This document shows positions 16,539 to 24,937 of a stretch of 64,000 bases of DNA, piece by piece. The stretch is from Microbacterium lacus (lineage in GTDB: Bacteria; Actinomycetota; Actinomycetes; Actinomycetales; Microbacteriaceae), in NCBI RefSeq assembly GCF_002812805.1, contig NZ_NMUM01000044.1, positions 355,081 through 419,080 on the forward strand, written 5' to 3'. Each line of letters begins with the position of its first letter. The stretch's first letter is position 1. Position numbers and translations under genes: made by a program. Under the pieces are notes generated by a model. That model saw only the letters and a list, made by a program, of their open reading frames with translations, did not search any database and had not been told where the DNA came from.

Positions 16539-17749
16539 CGAATCTCGACACCGCCAGCATCCGCGTCGTCGCGCTCGAAGACGAACGCCTCGCCCACAAC
16601 TACCACCCGCTGCCGGTCGTCATCGCGCGGGGCGAGGGGGCGTGGGTGACGGATGTCGAGGGCAAACGCTACCTCGACCTGCTTTCGGCCTACTCGGCGC
16701 TCAACTTCGGCCACGGACATCCGGCGATCCTCGAGGCCGCGCACGAGCAGCTCGATCGCCTGACGCTGACCAGTCGGGCGTACCACAACGACCGGCTCGG
16801 TCCCTTTGCCGCGGCGCTCGCCGAGCTCGCGGGCAAAGACATGGTGCTGCCGATGAACACGGGTGCCGAGGCCGTCGAGACCGGCATCAAGGTCGCGCGG
16901 GCCTGGGGGTATCGGGTCAAGGGCATCACCCCGGATGCGGCAACCATCATCGTCGCGGACGGCAACTTCCACGGCCGCACCACCACGATCGTCGGCTTCA
17001 GCGACGACCCGCAGGCGCGCGATGACTTCGGGCCGTTCGCGCCCGGCTTCGTGCACGTTCCGTTCGGCGACGCGGCCGCGATCGAGGCCGCGATCGACGA
17101 GAGCACCGCGGCCGTGCTGATCGAGCCGATCCAGGGTGAGGCGGGCGTGATCGTGCCGCCGGAGGGCTACCTGCGCGCCGTGCGTGAGATCACGGAGCGC
17201 CACGGGGTGCTCATGATCGCGGACGAGATCCAGTCCGGCCTCGGCCGTGTCGGCACGACGTTCGCGTGCGATCGTGAGGGCGTTGTACCCGACGTGTACC
17301 TGCTCGGCAAGGCGCTCGGTGGCGGCATCCTGCCGCTTTCTGCTGTCGTCGCGAACGCCGACGTGCTGGGAGTCATCCGGCCCGGCGAGCACGGGTCGAC
17401 GTTCGGCGGTAACCCGCTGGCCGCCGCGGTCGGTCTGCGGGTCGTCGAGATGCTCGCGTCGGGTGAGTTTCAGGAGCGTGCCCTCGCGCTGGGTGAACAC
17501 CTCGGGGTGAAGCTCGCCGAGCTGGTCGGCTCCGGCGTGACCTCCGTGCGCCGGGCGGGACTGTGGGCCGGTGTCGACATCGATCCGGCGTTCGGCACGG
17601 GCCGCGAGGTCGCCGAACGCTTGCTTGCGCGCGGGGTGCTCGTGAAGGACACGCACGGACAGACCATCCGGATCGCCCCGCCGCTCGTTGTCCGGGCGAC
17701 CGAGCTCGACTGGGCGGTCGAGCAGCTGCGGGTCGTTCTCGCGGGCTGA
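16535..17749 (+). CDS. rocD: Ornithine aminotransferase
   Basis: 404 residues, class-III PLP aminotransferase. LNFGHGHPAI, MNTGAEAVETGIKVAR, the PLP-binding IADEIQSGLGRVG and Schiff-base Lys259 in LLGKALGGGILPLSA are all present; STFGGNPLAAAV follows. It converts ornithine plus 2-oxoglutarate to glutamate-5-semialdehyde plus glutamate. ATG overlaps the upstream gene's TGA (ATGA), so the two enzymes are made together. Its product is the substrate of the dehydrogenase half of PutA, encoded 4 kb upstream. An earlier in-frame start at 16484 is less likely, being inside the upstream gene. Confidence 0.95.
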   Translation: MTNLDTASIRVVALEDERLAHNYHPLPVVIARGEGAWVTDVEGKRYLDLLSAYSALNFGHGHPAILEAAHEQLDRLTLTSRAYHNDRLGPFAAALAELAGKDMVLPMNTGAEAVETGIKVARAWGYRVKGITPDAATIIVADGNFHGRTTTIVGFSDDPQARDDFGPFAPGFVHVPFGDAAAIEAAIDESTAAVLIEPIQGEAGVIVPPEGYLRAVREITERHGVLMIADEIQSGLGRVGTTFACDREGVVPDVYLLGKALGGGILPLSAVVANADVLGVIRPGEHGSTFGGNPLAAAVGLRVVEMLASGEFQERALALGEHLGVKLAELVGSGVTSVRRAGLWAGVDIDPAFGTGREVAERLLARGVLVKDTHGQTIRIAPPLVVRATELDWAVEQLRVVLAG

Positions 17750-17767
17750 GCCCCGTCGCTTCGAGAC

Positions 17768-19342
17768 TCAGCTCACGTTGATGCTCAGCTCGTCCCAGCC
17801 CGTCGCGCCATCGGGCACGACGCCCTGCACGTCGCTCGTCTGCGTTTCGCCGTCGACGTTCGTCGCGCGGCAGCGGATCGTGTGTTCTCCGGATGTCGCT
17901 GCCCACGGCAGACTCCACTGCACCCACGTGTCGTCCGAGATCGCGGTGGCAAGCGTCGCGTCCTGCCAGTCGCCGCCATCGATCTGGACCTCGACACCCG
18001 CGATACCGACGTGCTGCTGCCACGCGACCCCGGCGATAACCGTGTCACCGGCCGCGAGTACCGAGCCACTGCGGGGGACATCGATGCGCGACTGCAGCTT
18101 GATGGGGCCGAGTTCGGACCACCCGCGGTCGGTCCAGTACGCGGTCGCGTCGGCGAAGGTTGTGACCTCCATCTCAACGACCCACTTCGTCGCCGAGACG
18201 TAGCCGTAGAGGCCCGGGACGACCATCCGCACGGGGAAACCGTGCTCGGCGGGCAGGGGGTTGCCGTTCATCCCGACCGCGAGAATCGCGTTGCGGTCGT
18301 CGGTCAGTGCCTCGATCGGGCTGCTCGCCGTGAAACCGTCGACGGAGCGCGAGAGCACCATGTCGGCACCGGCCTGTGGGCGTGCGCGCTCAAGCAGGAG
18401 GCGGATCGGATAGCCAAGCCACAGGGCGTTTCCGATCAGGTCTCCGCCCACCTCGTTCGAGACACAGGTCAGCGTCGTGACGCTCTCTTCCAGGGGAAGC
18501 GCGAGCAGCTCGTCCCAGCCGATCGTCACCTCTTCTTCGACCATCCCGTGGATGCGCAGCGACCACTCGGCAGGGTCGACCTGTGGCACGATCAGCGCGG
18601 TGTCGATGCGGTAGAACTGGTCGTTCGGCGTGATGACGGGGGTGAGGCCCTCGATGTTCAGCTCGGCGCTCGTCGGCACCGGTGCCGCCGTGGTCGCCGG
18701 AGTCGGAAGACGGATGGCGTCACGAACGGCCGTCGAGGCACGGCTGCCCGAGCGCACCACGGTGGAACCGACGGCAGCAAAGCCTCCGATCACCGCGGCC
18801 CCGACGCTCCAGACAAGGAACCGGCGTCGGTCCGGATCGGCACCGTCCCGCACAGGAGTGCTCGGCGCATCCGTGCCCGCCGTACTCGCCGGGGTCCGCC
18901 ACGGGAGCCGCCGGACGATCATGCCGAGCGCGATCGCGGCCGCCGCGGCCGAGATCACCGAGGGCAGCCACGAGATCCCCGTCGCGTTCGCCCGGGTCAT
19001 GGCGGCCAGGACACCGAACGCGCCGAGAGCCAGAACGATGACGCGGCCCCAGGGCGGTCGTCGCGTGTCGATCAGACCCGCCGCGGCGGCGACGAGCGCG
19101 AGGACCACAGCGATGCCGGTGAGCAGCGCGATCTTGTCGAGGGTGCCGAAGAGAGCGATCGCCAGATCCTTGGCCCACGGTGGGGCGAGGTCGATCATGA
19201 GGGAGCCGATGCTCGCCGTTGGGCTGGCCGTGGGGGAGGTGATCGCCGCTGCCAACTCGCCGAGACCTGCCCCGAATGCGACGGCGGCGATGCCGGCCCA
19301 ACCCGCCGAAACACGGCCCGGTTGCCGCTCGCTCTGCGTCAT
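17768..19342 (-). CDS. Membrane-anchored molybdopterin-dependent oxidoreductase (sulfite oxidase/YedY-like)
   Basis: 524 residues. Four to five N-terminal membrane helices (about 12-145) precede DPDRRRFLVWSVGAAVIGG (170-188), a twin-arginine-like motif with another hydrophobic stretch. The Mo-cofactor domain (about 225-420) has the Mo-ligand Cys293 in TLTCVSNEVGG and MVVPGLYGYVSATKWV; a C-terminal Mo-co dimerisation beta domain follows (VAWQQHVGIAGVEVQIDGG). It likely reduces or oxidises an extracytoplasmic substrate using membrane electrons. TAGGCT lies 6 bases before the ATG on the minus strand. It is convergent with rocD. Confidence 0.88.
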   Translation of the reverse strand: MTQSERQPGRVSAGWAGIAAVAFGAGLGELAAAITSPTASPTASIGSLMIDLAPPWAKDLAIALFGTLDKIALLTGIAVVLALVAAAAGLIDTRRPPWGRVIVLALGAFGVLAAMTRANATGISWLPSVISAAAAAIALGMIVRRLPWRTPASTAGTDAPSTPVRDGADPDRRRFLVWSVGAAVIGGFAAVGSTVVRSGSRASTAVRDAIRLPTPATTAAPVPTSAELNIEGLTPVITPNDQFYRIDTALIVPQVDPAEWSLRIHGMVEEEVTIGWDELLALPLEESVTTLTCVSNEVGGDLIGNALWLGYPIRLLLERARPQAGADMVLSRSVDGFTASSPIEALTDDRNAILAVGMNGNPLPAEHGFPVRMVVPGLYGYVSATKWVVEMEVTTFADATAYWTDRGWSELGPIKLQSRIDVPRSGSVLAAGDTVIAGVAWQQHVGIAGVEVQIDGGDWQDATLATAISDDTWVQWSLPWAATSGEHTIRCRATNVDGETQTSDVQGVVPDGATGWDELSINVS

Positions 19343-19348
19343 GGTCAG

Positions 19349-19354
19349 AGCCTA
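19349..19354 (-). promoter_or_regulatory. Leaderless-type -10 box (TAGGCT) of the Mo-oxidoreductase
   Basis: Minus-strand TAGGCT, then CTGACC, then ATG. Confidence 0.5.
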
Positions 19355-19464
19355 CGTGCGCCCACTCCGCGGCGGGCGGGGCTGAGCAGTGCATTCGCTA
19401 TGAGGCATCGCCGACCTGTGCGGGCCGCGCCGGGACTGAAACATCGCGGCAACACGGCCCGGAC

Positions 19465-19470
19465 TAGGCT
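19465..19470 (+). promoter_or_regulatory. Leaderless-type -10 box (TAGGCT) of the ATP-grasp operon
   Basis: TAGGCT is followed by CAGGGC and the ATG at 19477. Confidence 0.5.
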
Positions 19471-19476
19471 CAGGGC

Positions 19477-21168
19477 ATGGGTGACCTTTTCGACGGCTAC
19501 GGCTCGACTCTTGCGCCGCGGAAGACAGCCGGAGGCCTTCCCGCCTACGACGAGATGTTCGGCGGGCCGGAGCATCCGGGAGCCCTCGCAGAGTCTCGCC
19601 AGGCGTACCGCGAGCTCTATCAGGCTCTCGCGCGGATGACTCAGGAAGAGCTGCGCGGACGCACCGACTCCCTCGCGAGCTCGTATCTGGCGCAGGGCGT
19701 GACGTTCGACTTCGCGGGCGAGGAGCGACCGTTCCCCCTGGATGCCGTTCCGCGCATCATCGACTTCGACGAGTGGTCGCATGTCGAAGCGGGAATCAAG
19801 CAGCGCGTCCGTGCTCTCGAGGCGTTCCTGGACGACGCCTACGGTCGGCAGAACTGCGTCCGCGACGGGGTCATCCCGGCTCAGCTGATCGCCTCGTCAC
19901 AGTACTTCTATCGCCAGGCCCACGACATCCATGCCGCCAACGGCGTACGCATCCAGGTCTCGGGAATCGATCTGATCCGCGACGAGCACGGCCAGATGCG
20001 TGTGCTCGAAGACAACGTCCGTGTACCGAGCGGTGTCAGCTACGTCATCTCGAACCGCCGGGTCATGGCACAGACGCTGCCGGAGCTGTTCGTCTCGATG
20101 CGGGTCCGACCGGTCGGCGACTACCCGAACAAGCTGCTCGCTGCGCTCCGGGCATCCGCCCCGCCCGGAATCGACGAGCCGAACGTCGTCGTCCTCACCC
20201 CCGGCGTCTACAACTCGGCGTACTTCGAGCACACGCTGCTCGCCCGGCTGATGGGTGTGGAGCTCGTCGAAGGCCGAGACTTGCTGTGCGCCGGCGGCAA
20301 GGTCTTCATGCGGACGACCCGGGGTCCGCGTCGGGTCGATGTCATCTACCGCCGCGTCGACGACGACTTCCTCGACCCCCTGCAGTTCCGGGCCGACTCG
20401 ATGCTCGGCTCCCCCGGCCTCATGCTCGCCGCGCGGCTCGGCAACGTCACGATCGCGAACGCCGTCGGCAACGGCGTCGCCGACGACAAGCTGCTCTACA
20501 CCTACACACCCGACCTGATCCGCTATTACCTCTCGGAAGAGCCGATCCTGCCGATCGTCGACACGTGGCGCCTCGAAGACCCGGGCGCGCTCGAAGAGGT
20601 GCTCGATCGACTGCCCGAGCTGGTTGTGAAGCCCGTGGACGGGTCGGGCGGCAAGGGCTTGGTCGTGGGGCCGGATGCCTCGCGCGCCGAACTCGATCAG
20701 CTCCGCAAGCGCCTCATCGCCGACCCCCGCGGCTGGATCGCGCAGCCCGTGATGATGCTGTCGACCATCCCCACGCTGGTCGAGGACGGGATGCGTCCGC
20801 GTCACGCCGACCTGCGGCCCTTCGCGGTCAACGACGGCGACGACATCTGGGTGCTGCCCGGCGGGCTGACCCGCGTGGCGCTGCCCGAGGGTGAACTCGT
20901 CGTCAACTCGAGCCAGGGCGGCGGATCGAAGGACACCTGGATCGTCGGCGGCTCCGCCCCGACCCACATCGAATATGGCCAGGGACACGGCATGGCCGGA
21001 CTGGTCGCCGACCAGGCATCCACCATCACCGAGTCGATCTCGATCATCTACGCCGAGGACGGCGACGAGGAGCAGTCCGAGGTCACGCATTCGCCGCAGG
21101 ATCGCCCGCGCAACCGCTCCGAACAGCAGGAACAGCAGCAGCAGAGCGGGGAGGAAGCGCCATGCTGA
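19477..21168 (+). CDS. Circularly permuted type-2 ATP-grasp protein
   Basis: 563 residues. Family landmarks: FDEWSHVEAGIKQRVRALEA, ISGIDL-type strand seen as VSGIDLIRDEHGQMRVLEDN, VPSGVSYVISNR, FRADSMLGSPGL and the P-loop-like VVKPVDGSGGKGLVVG. ATP-grasp enzymes ligate a carboxylate to an amine; this permuted family is predicted to build a small peptide or amide with its alpha-E and transglutaminase-like partners, but the substrate is not established. The C-terminal 40 residues are Glu/Gln-rich (EQQEQQQQSGEE) and low-complexity. The gene ends in ATGCTGA, which would originally have contained the alpha-E start codon; a repeat now separates them. Confidence 0.92.
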   Translation: MGDLFDGYGSTLAPRKTAGGLPAYDEMFGGPEHPGALAESRQAYRELYQALARMTQEELRGRTDSLASSYLAQGVTFDFAGEERPFPLDAVPRIIDFDEWSHVEAGIKQRVRALEAFLDDAYGRQNCVRDGVIPAQLIASSQYFYRQAHDIHAANGVRIQVSGIDLIRDEHGQMRVLEDNVRVPSGVSYVISNRRVMAQTLPELFVSMRVRPVGDYPNKLLAALRASAPPGIDEPNVVVLTPGVYNSAYFEHTLLARLMGVELVEGRDLLCAGGKVFMRTTRGPRRVDVIYRRVDDDFLDPLQFRADSMLGSPGLMLAARLGNVTIANAVGNGVADDKLLYTYTPDLIRYYLSEEPILPIVDTWRLEDPGALEEVLDRLPELVVKPVDGSGGKGLVVGPDASRAELDQLRKRLIADPRGWIAQPVMMLSTIPTLVEDGMRPRHADLRPFAVNDGDDIWVLPGGLTRVALPEGELVVNSSQGGGSKDTWIVGGSAPTHIEYGQGHGMAGLVADQASTITESISIIYAEDGDEEQSEVTHSPQDRPRNRSEQQEQQQQSGEEAPC

Positions 21169-21251
21169 GCCGCATCGCCGCACTTCGACACGCGCCCTGC
21201 GGGCGCTGCTCAGTGACCGGAAAGGACGGCTCATGCTGAGCCGCATCGCCG
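21161..21251. repeat. REP-like insertion bounded by a 20-base direct duplication
   Basis: The 20 bases CATGCTGAGCCGCATCGCCG occur identically at 21161-21180 and 21232-21251, exactly 71 bases apart. The 51 bases between begin CACTTCGACA and contain GCTCAGTGACC, the two halves of the REP family seen at 42.9 and 46.4 kb, around a GCGCCC/GGGCGC hairpin. The duplicated block carries both the ATP-grasp stop and the alpha-E start. Confidence 0.75.
21162..21239 (+). CDS. Possible 25-codon coupling peptide created by the duplication
   Basis: From the first copy of the duplicated ATG a 25-codon frame (begins MLSRIAALRH) runs through the REP and stops at TGA within the second ATGCTGA, overlapping the alpha-E start. 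It could keep translation coupled across the insertion. No other sign that the peptide itself matters. Confidence 0.3.
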   Translation: MLSRIAALRHAPCGRCSVTGKDGSC

Positions 21252-22165
21252 AGAGCCTGTTCTGGATCGGCCGCTACATCGAGCGCAGTGACGGAACCGC
21301 GCGCATCCTCGACGTCCACCTGCAGCTCCTGCTCGAAGACCCCTGGATCGACGAAGAGACGGCCTGCCGCGCCATGCTCACGGTCATGGGTTCGACGGCG
21401 CCGGCAGCCGCCGAGAGCGTCCGCCGCGAAGACGTGCTTTCGCGACTCGCCGTCGACCGCATGAACCCCGCGAGCATCGCCTATTCGCTCACCGCGGCTC
21501 GGGAGAACGCCCGTCGTGCCCGCGAGATCGTCTCGACCGAGCTCTGGGAGGTTCTGAACACCACGAGCGCCCGGATGCCTCGCCGCCTGCAGACCGACAA
21601 GGTGCACGAGTTCTTCCAGTGGGTGCGCGAGCGCGCGGCCCTCGCGACCGGTATCGTCGACTCGTCGACCAGCCGAGACGAGTCGTGGCAGTTCTTCACG
21701 CTCGGGCGGAGCATCGAGCGCGCCGACATGACGGCACGTCTGCTCGCGACGCGGTCTCTGACCGAGGCGTCCGGTCCGTCGTGGACGACGATCCTGCGAT
21801 CGTGCGGCGCCTACGAGGCGTATCTGCGGACGTACCGCGGCATGCCGAGTGCGAAGAACGCCGCCGAATTCCTTCTGCTCGACCGCCTGTTCCCGCGGTC
21901 GATCATCTACTCCATCCAGCGTGCCGAGGACTGCATGAGCGCCATCGACCCCCGCGAAGATCGCGTCGGCCACTCCAACACGGTGCTGCGGGCGCTCGGG
22001 CAGATCCGTAACGACCTCGAATACCGGCCCATCGGCGAGATCCTCGGAGAACTGCCGCGGCACATGGATCGGGTGCAGCGCGTCACACGGGAGGCGTCCG
22101 AGGCGATCCGCGCCCGGTTCTTCCCGACGCAGGCGGAGCCGAGCTGGATCGGAGAGATCTCGTGA
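21233..22165 (+). CDS. Alpha-E domain protein, partner of the ATP-grasp enzyme
   Basis: 310 residues, predominantly helical, beginning MLSRIAESLFWIGRYIERSD as in the DUF403/alpha-E family. Other conserved features are the internal repeat FTLGRSIERADMTARLLATR and FLLLDRLFPRSIIYSIQRAE. No catalytic residues are assigned to the family; it almost always accompanies the permuted ATP-grasp protein and a transglutaminase-like protein. The ATG at 21233 has AAAGGA about 8 bases upstream. Its stop overlaps the next gene's GTG (GTGA). Confidence 0.92.
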   Translation: MLSRIAESLFWIGRYIERSDGTARILDVHLQLLLEDPWIDEETACRAMLTVMGSTAPAAAESVRREDVLSRLAVDRMNPASIAYSLTAARENARRAREIVSTELWEVLNTTSARMPRRLQTDKVHEFFQWVRERAALATGIVDSSTSRDESWQFFTLGRSIERADMTARLLATRSLTEASGPSWTTILRSCGAYEAYLRTYRGMPSAKNAAEFLLLDRLFPRSIIYSIQRAEDCMSAIDPREDRVGHSNTVLRALGQIRNDLEYRPIGEILGELPRHMDRVQRVTREASEAIRARFFPTQAEPSWIGEIS

Positions 22166-23007
22166 AGCGCCTGAGGATCGAGCACGCGACCGGCTTCTCA
22201 TACAAGGGGGATGTCTCGGCGTCGTACAACGAGGCTCGGATGCTTCCCGGCACCACGGATAGCCAGTTCGTGCTGAGCTCGTCGCTCGATATCGAGCCCT
22301 CGACATCCGTCAACACCTACGTCGACTACTTCGGCACCCGGGTGAGCGCCTTCGACGTGCTCTCGCCCCATGCCGACCTGCAGATCACCGCTCGCAGCCT
22401 CGTCGAGGTCCGCCCGCGGCCCATCGAGCACAGTGGCATCACGTGGGAGCGGCTCGCGGTCGAGGCGGCTCGATCGATCGAAACGGTCGAGCAGCTGACC
22501 CAGACGAACCGCACGATGCCCCATCCGGATGTCGCCGAGATCGCTCGGACCATCGCCTCCCAGCACGATGACCCGGGCCGAGCGGCACACGACATCGTCG
22601 TCGCGATCGGCGACGCGGTGGAGTACATGTCCGGCGTGACCGGGGTGCACTCGACGGGCGCCGAGGCGTGGGAGGCCCGCAAGGGCGTCTGTCAGGACAT
22701 GGCGCACATCGCTCTCGGGGCGCTGCGCTCCGTCGGGATCCCCGCGCGGTACGTGTCGGGATACCTGCACCCGAAGCCCGACGCTGCGGTCGGTGTCGCC
22801 GTCACGGGCGAATCTCACGCCTGGGTGGAGTGGTTCGCCGGCGAGTGGCAGGGGTTCGACCCCACCAACAACATCGAGATCGGCGACCGTCACGTGCTCG
22901 TCGGGCGTGGCCGCGACTACAACGACGTACCGCCGCTGCGCGGTGTGTACGCGGGACCGTTCAAGAGCCAGCTGTTCGTGCGCGTCACGATCACCCGCGA
23001 AGCCTGA
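22162..23007 (+). CDS. Transglutaminase-like cysteine peptidase of the ATP-grasp cassette
   Basis: 281 residues. N-terminal beta domain (MKRLRIEHATGFSYKG) then a transglutaminase-like core with the full triad: Cys177 in ARKGVCQDMAHIA, His219 in GESHAWVEW and Asp233 in GFDPTNN. In this conserved three-gene set it is predicted to cleave or cross-link a peptide linkage made or bound by the partners. The GTG start overlaps the alpha-E stop. Last gene of the operon; the MFS gene that follows is convergent. Confidence 0.92.
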   Translation: MKRLRIEHATGFSYKGDVSASYNEARMLPGTTDSQFVLSSSLDIEPSTSVNTYVDYFGTRVSAFDVLSPHADLQITARSLVEVRPRPIEHSGITWERLAVEAARSIETVEQLTQTNRTMPHPDVAEIARTIASQHDDPGRAAHDIVVAIGDAVEYMSGVTGVHSTGAEAWEARKGVCQDMAHIALGALRSVGIPARYVSGYLHPKPDAAVGVAVTGESHAWVEWFAGEWQGFDPTNNIEIGDRHVLVGRGRDYNDVPPLRGVYAGPFKSQLFVRVTITREA

Positions 23008-23094
23008 TCCAAGGCCTCGGGCCTCCGACTTGCGTCCTGTGGTCGTTATCCGAGCCGAATTTCGACCATAAGATGCAATTCGCGCGTCGGCGGG

Positions 23095-24381
23095 TCAGGC
23101 CCGGGTCGGGTTCGCGTCCGTGACGACCGAAATGGGACGCGTGTGGTCGAGCGACAGGCCGAACCGGCGCGTGCGGTGGCGGTGCAGACGGCCCGAGGCC
23201 AGCAGCCAGGTCACCCCGATGATGAACGCCGTCAGACCTGCGGCGGAGCCGACGAGGATGGCCGCGCGCGGGCCGAGTTCGGCCGCGACCCAGCCGACGA
23301 TCGGTGCGCCGATGGGTGTGCCGCCCATGATGACCGCGAGGTAGAGGGCCATGACGCGCCCGCGCAGGCTCGGTTCGGTCGTCGTCTGCACGTAGCCATT
23401 GGCCGTCGTCAGCATCGTCACGATCGACAGGCCCACCAGGATCTGGGTCGCGGCGTACGTCCAGTACGTGGGCATCAGGACGGATGTCGCGGATGCCAGG
23501 GCGAATCCGATGGTCGCCAGCACGATGACCCGGAGGCGTGCCCGGTCGCGCCGGGCGGCGAGCAGCGCGCCGGCCACAGAACCGATCGCGAGGATCGACG
23601 AGAGAAGACCGAAGCCGTCGGCTCCCTGACCGAACTCGAGCGCCATGGTGGACGCGAAGATCGGGAAGTTCATGCCGAACGCGCCCACGAGGAAGACCAT
23701 CACGAACACGACGATCAGATCGGGCCGGCCGCGCACGTAGCGGAAGCCGTCGGCGATTCGCGATCCGGCGCGCGATACGGCGCGGGGCACGAGTTCGCCC
23801 TGGCGGATCAGCAGGAGGGCGATCACGGTCGCGAGGAAGGTGACCGCGTTGACGAGGAACACCCATCCCGTGCCGACCGCGACGATCATCAGTCCGGCCA
23901 CGGCGGGGCCGATCAGGCGGGCGCCATTGAACGAGGCCGCGTTCAGGGCGACGGCGTTCGAGGTGTTCTCGCGCGAGACCAGGTCGGTCACGAACGTTTG
24001 ACGTGCGGGATTGTCGAAGGCCATGACGACGCCGAGCGCGAGCGCGAAGGCGTACATCAGGGGCAGGGTCATGGCGCCGACGAGGAGTAAGACTCCCAGC
24101 GCGATGGCGAGCAGCAACAGGATGCTCTGGGTGAGCATGAGCAGCCGCCTCCGCTCGAACCGGTCGGCCACCCATCCCGTCACGCTCACGAGCAGCAGGG
24201 GTGGTCCGAACTGCAGAGCCATCGTGATGCCGACGGCGGTGGCGTCGTTGTCGGTCAACTGTGTCAGGACGACCCAGTTCTGGGCAGTCGACTGCATCCA
24301 CGCCCCGACATTGGAGACGAGTGCGCCGATGAACCAGACCCGGTAGTTGAAGATCGAAAAAGATCGGAACATCGCGCTCAT
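23095..24381 (-). CDS. MFS transporter (EntS-like multidrug/siderophore exporter type)
   Basis: 428 residues with twelve predicted membrane segments. VADRFERRRLLMLTQ is the MFS loop 2-3 motif, and DNPARQTFVTDLV with NAASFNGARLIGPAVAG are characteristic of the EntS/DUF894-type group. It probably exports a small hydrophobic compound by proton antiport. Its ATG overlaps the stop of the upstream MarR gene by 4 bases, so the regulator and pump form one operon, the usual arrangement for drug-responsive efflux. Confidence 0.9.
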   Translation of the reverse strand: MSAMFRSFSIFNYRVWFIGALVSNVGAWMQSTAQNWVVLTQLTDNDATAVGITMALQFGPPLLLVSVTGWVADRFERRRLLMLTQSILLLLAIALGVLLLVGAMTLPLMYAFALALGVVMAFDNPARQTFVTDLVSRENTSNAVALNAASFNGARLIGPAVAGLMIVAVGTGWVFLVNAVTFLATVIALLLIRQGELVPRAVSRAGSRIADGFRYVRGRPDLIVVFVMVFLVGAFGMNFPIFASTMALEFGQGADGFGLLSSILAIGSVAGALLAARRDRARLRVIVLATIGFALASATSVLMPTYWTYAATQILVGLSIVTMLTTANGYVQTTTEPSLRGRVMALYLAVIMGGTPIGAPIVGWVAAELGPRAAILVGSAAGLTAFIIGVTWLLASGRLHRHRTRRFGLSLDHTRPISVVTDANPTRA

Positions 24382-24848
24382 CGTTCGGATATCCGTGCCA
24401 GCAGCGCTGCGGCCTGCGCGAGTGTCTCCCGTTCGGCGGGCGTGAATTCCGAGAGGGTCGCCTCGAGCCAGGCGTCACGCAGACGCGCGGTTTCGGTGAT
24501 GACATCGTGCCCGGCATCGCTGAGGGCGATATTGACCTTGCGGCGGTCGTCCTCGTCGGGCGTGCGTGTGACGTATCCCCACTCTTCCAGGCAGTTGACC
24601 GTGCGATTCATGGATGGGGCGGACACCCGTTCGCGCTCAGCGAGTTCGCCCAACGTGTGCGGACCCTTCATGCGCAACCAGCCGAGCACAGCGATCTGTC
24701 CGTCGCTCATCGTGTCGACCGCGCGCTCCGCCCGGAGGCGGCGCGAGAAGCGCATCACGGACATGCGTAGCGCGGAGGCCTCTTCGTAGAGGCCGGGCGA
24801 CGTCGTGGTGAGGTCGTCACGGGGGGCGGCGGAATCGGTGGTGGCCAT
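24378..24848 (-). CDS. MarR-family transcriptional regulator
   Basis: 156 residues. Winged helix: LGELAERERVSAPSMNRTVN as helix-turn-helix, then EEWGYVTRTPDEDDRRKVNI as the wing with the family DDRR signature. Flanking helices give the dimer. It is expected to repress its own operon with the MFS pump and to release it on binding a phenolic or similar ligand. A GTTAGC...GCTAAC inverted repeat overlaps its promoter. Confidence 0.92.
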   Translation of the reverse strand: MATTDSAAPRDDLTTTSPGLYEEASALRMSVMRFSRRLRAERAVDTMSDGQIAVLGWLRMKGPHTLGELAERERVSAPSMNRTVNCLEEWGYVTRTPDEDDRRKVNIALSDAGHDVITETARLRDAWLEATLSEFTPAERETLAQAAALLARISER

Positions 24849-24852
24849 TTCA

Positions 24853-24885
24853 ATAGTTAGCCTAGCTCATTACCCATGCTAACGA
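24853..24885. promoter_or_regulatory. Candidate MarR operator and promoter
   Basis: GTTAGC (24856-24861) and GCTAAC (24878-24883) are inverted 6-base arms, extended imperfectly by AT on each side. Minus-strand TAGGCT (24859-24864), a -10-like box 10 bases from the MarR ATG, overlaps the left arm. Confidence 0.5.
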
Positions 24886-24924
24886 TATCGAGGAACGGCT
24901 CGAGTGGCCGGCGAGGGCCCCCGG

Positions 24925-24930
24925 TAGAGT
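24925..24930 (+). promoter_or_regulatory. Leaderless-type -10 box (TAGAGT) of the hydrolase gene
   Basis: TAGAGT, 7 bases, then ATG at 24938; no ribosome-binding site. Confidence 0.5.
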
Positions 24931-24937
24931 CGGGCGC

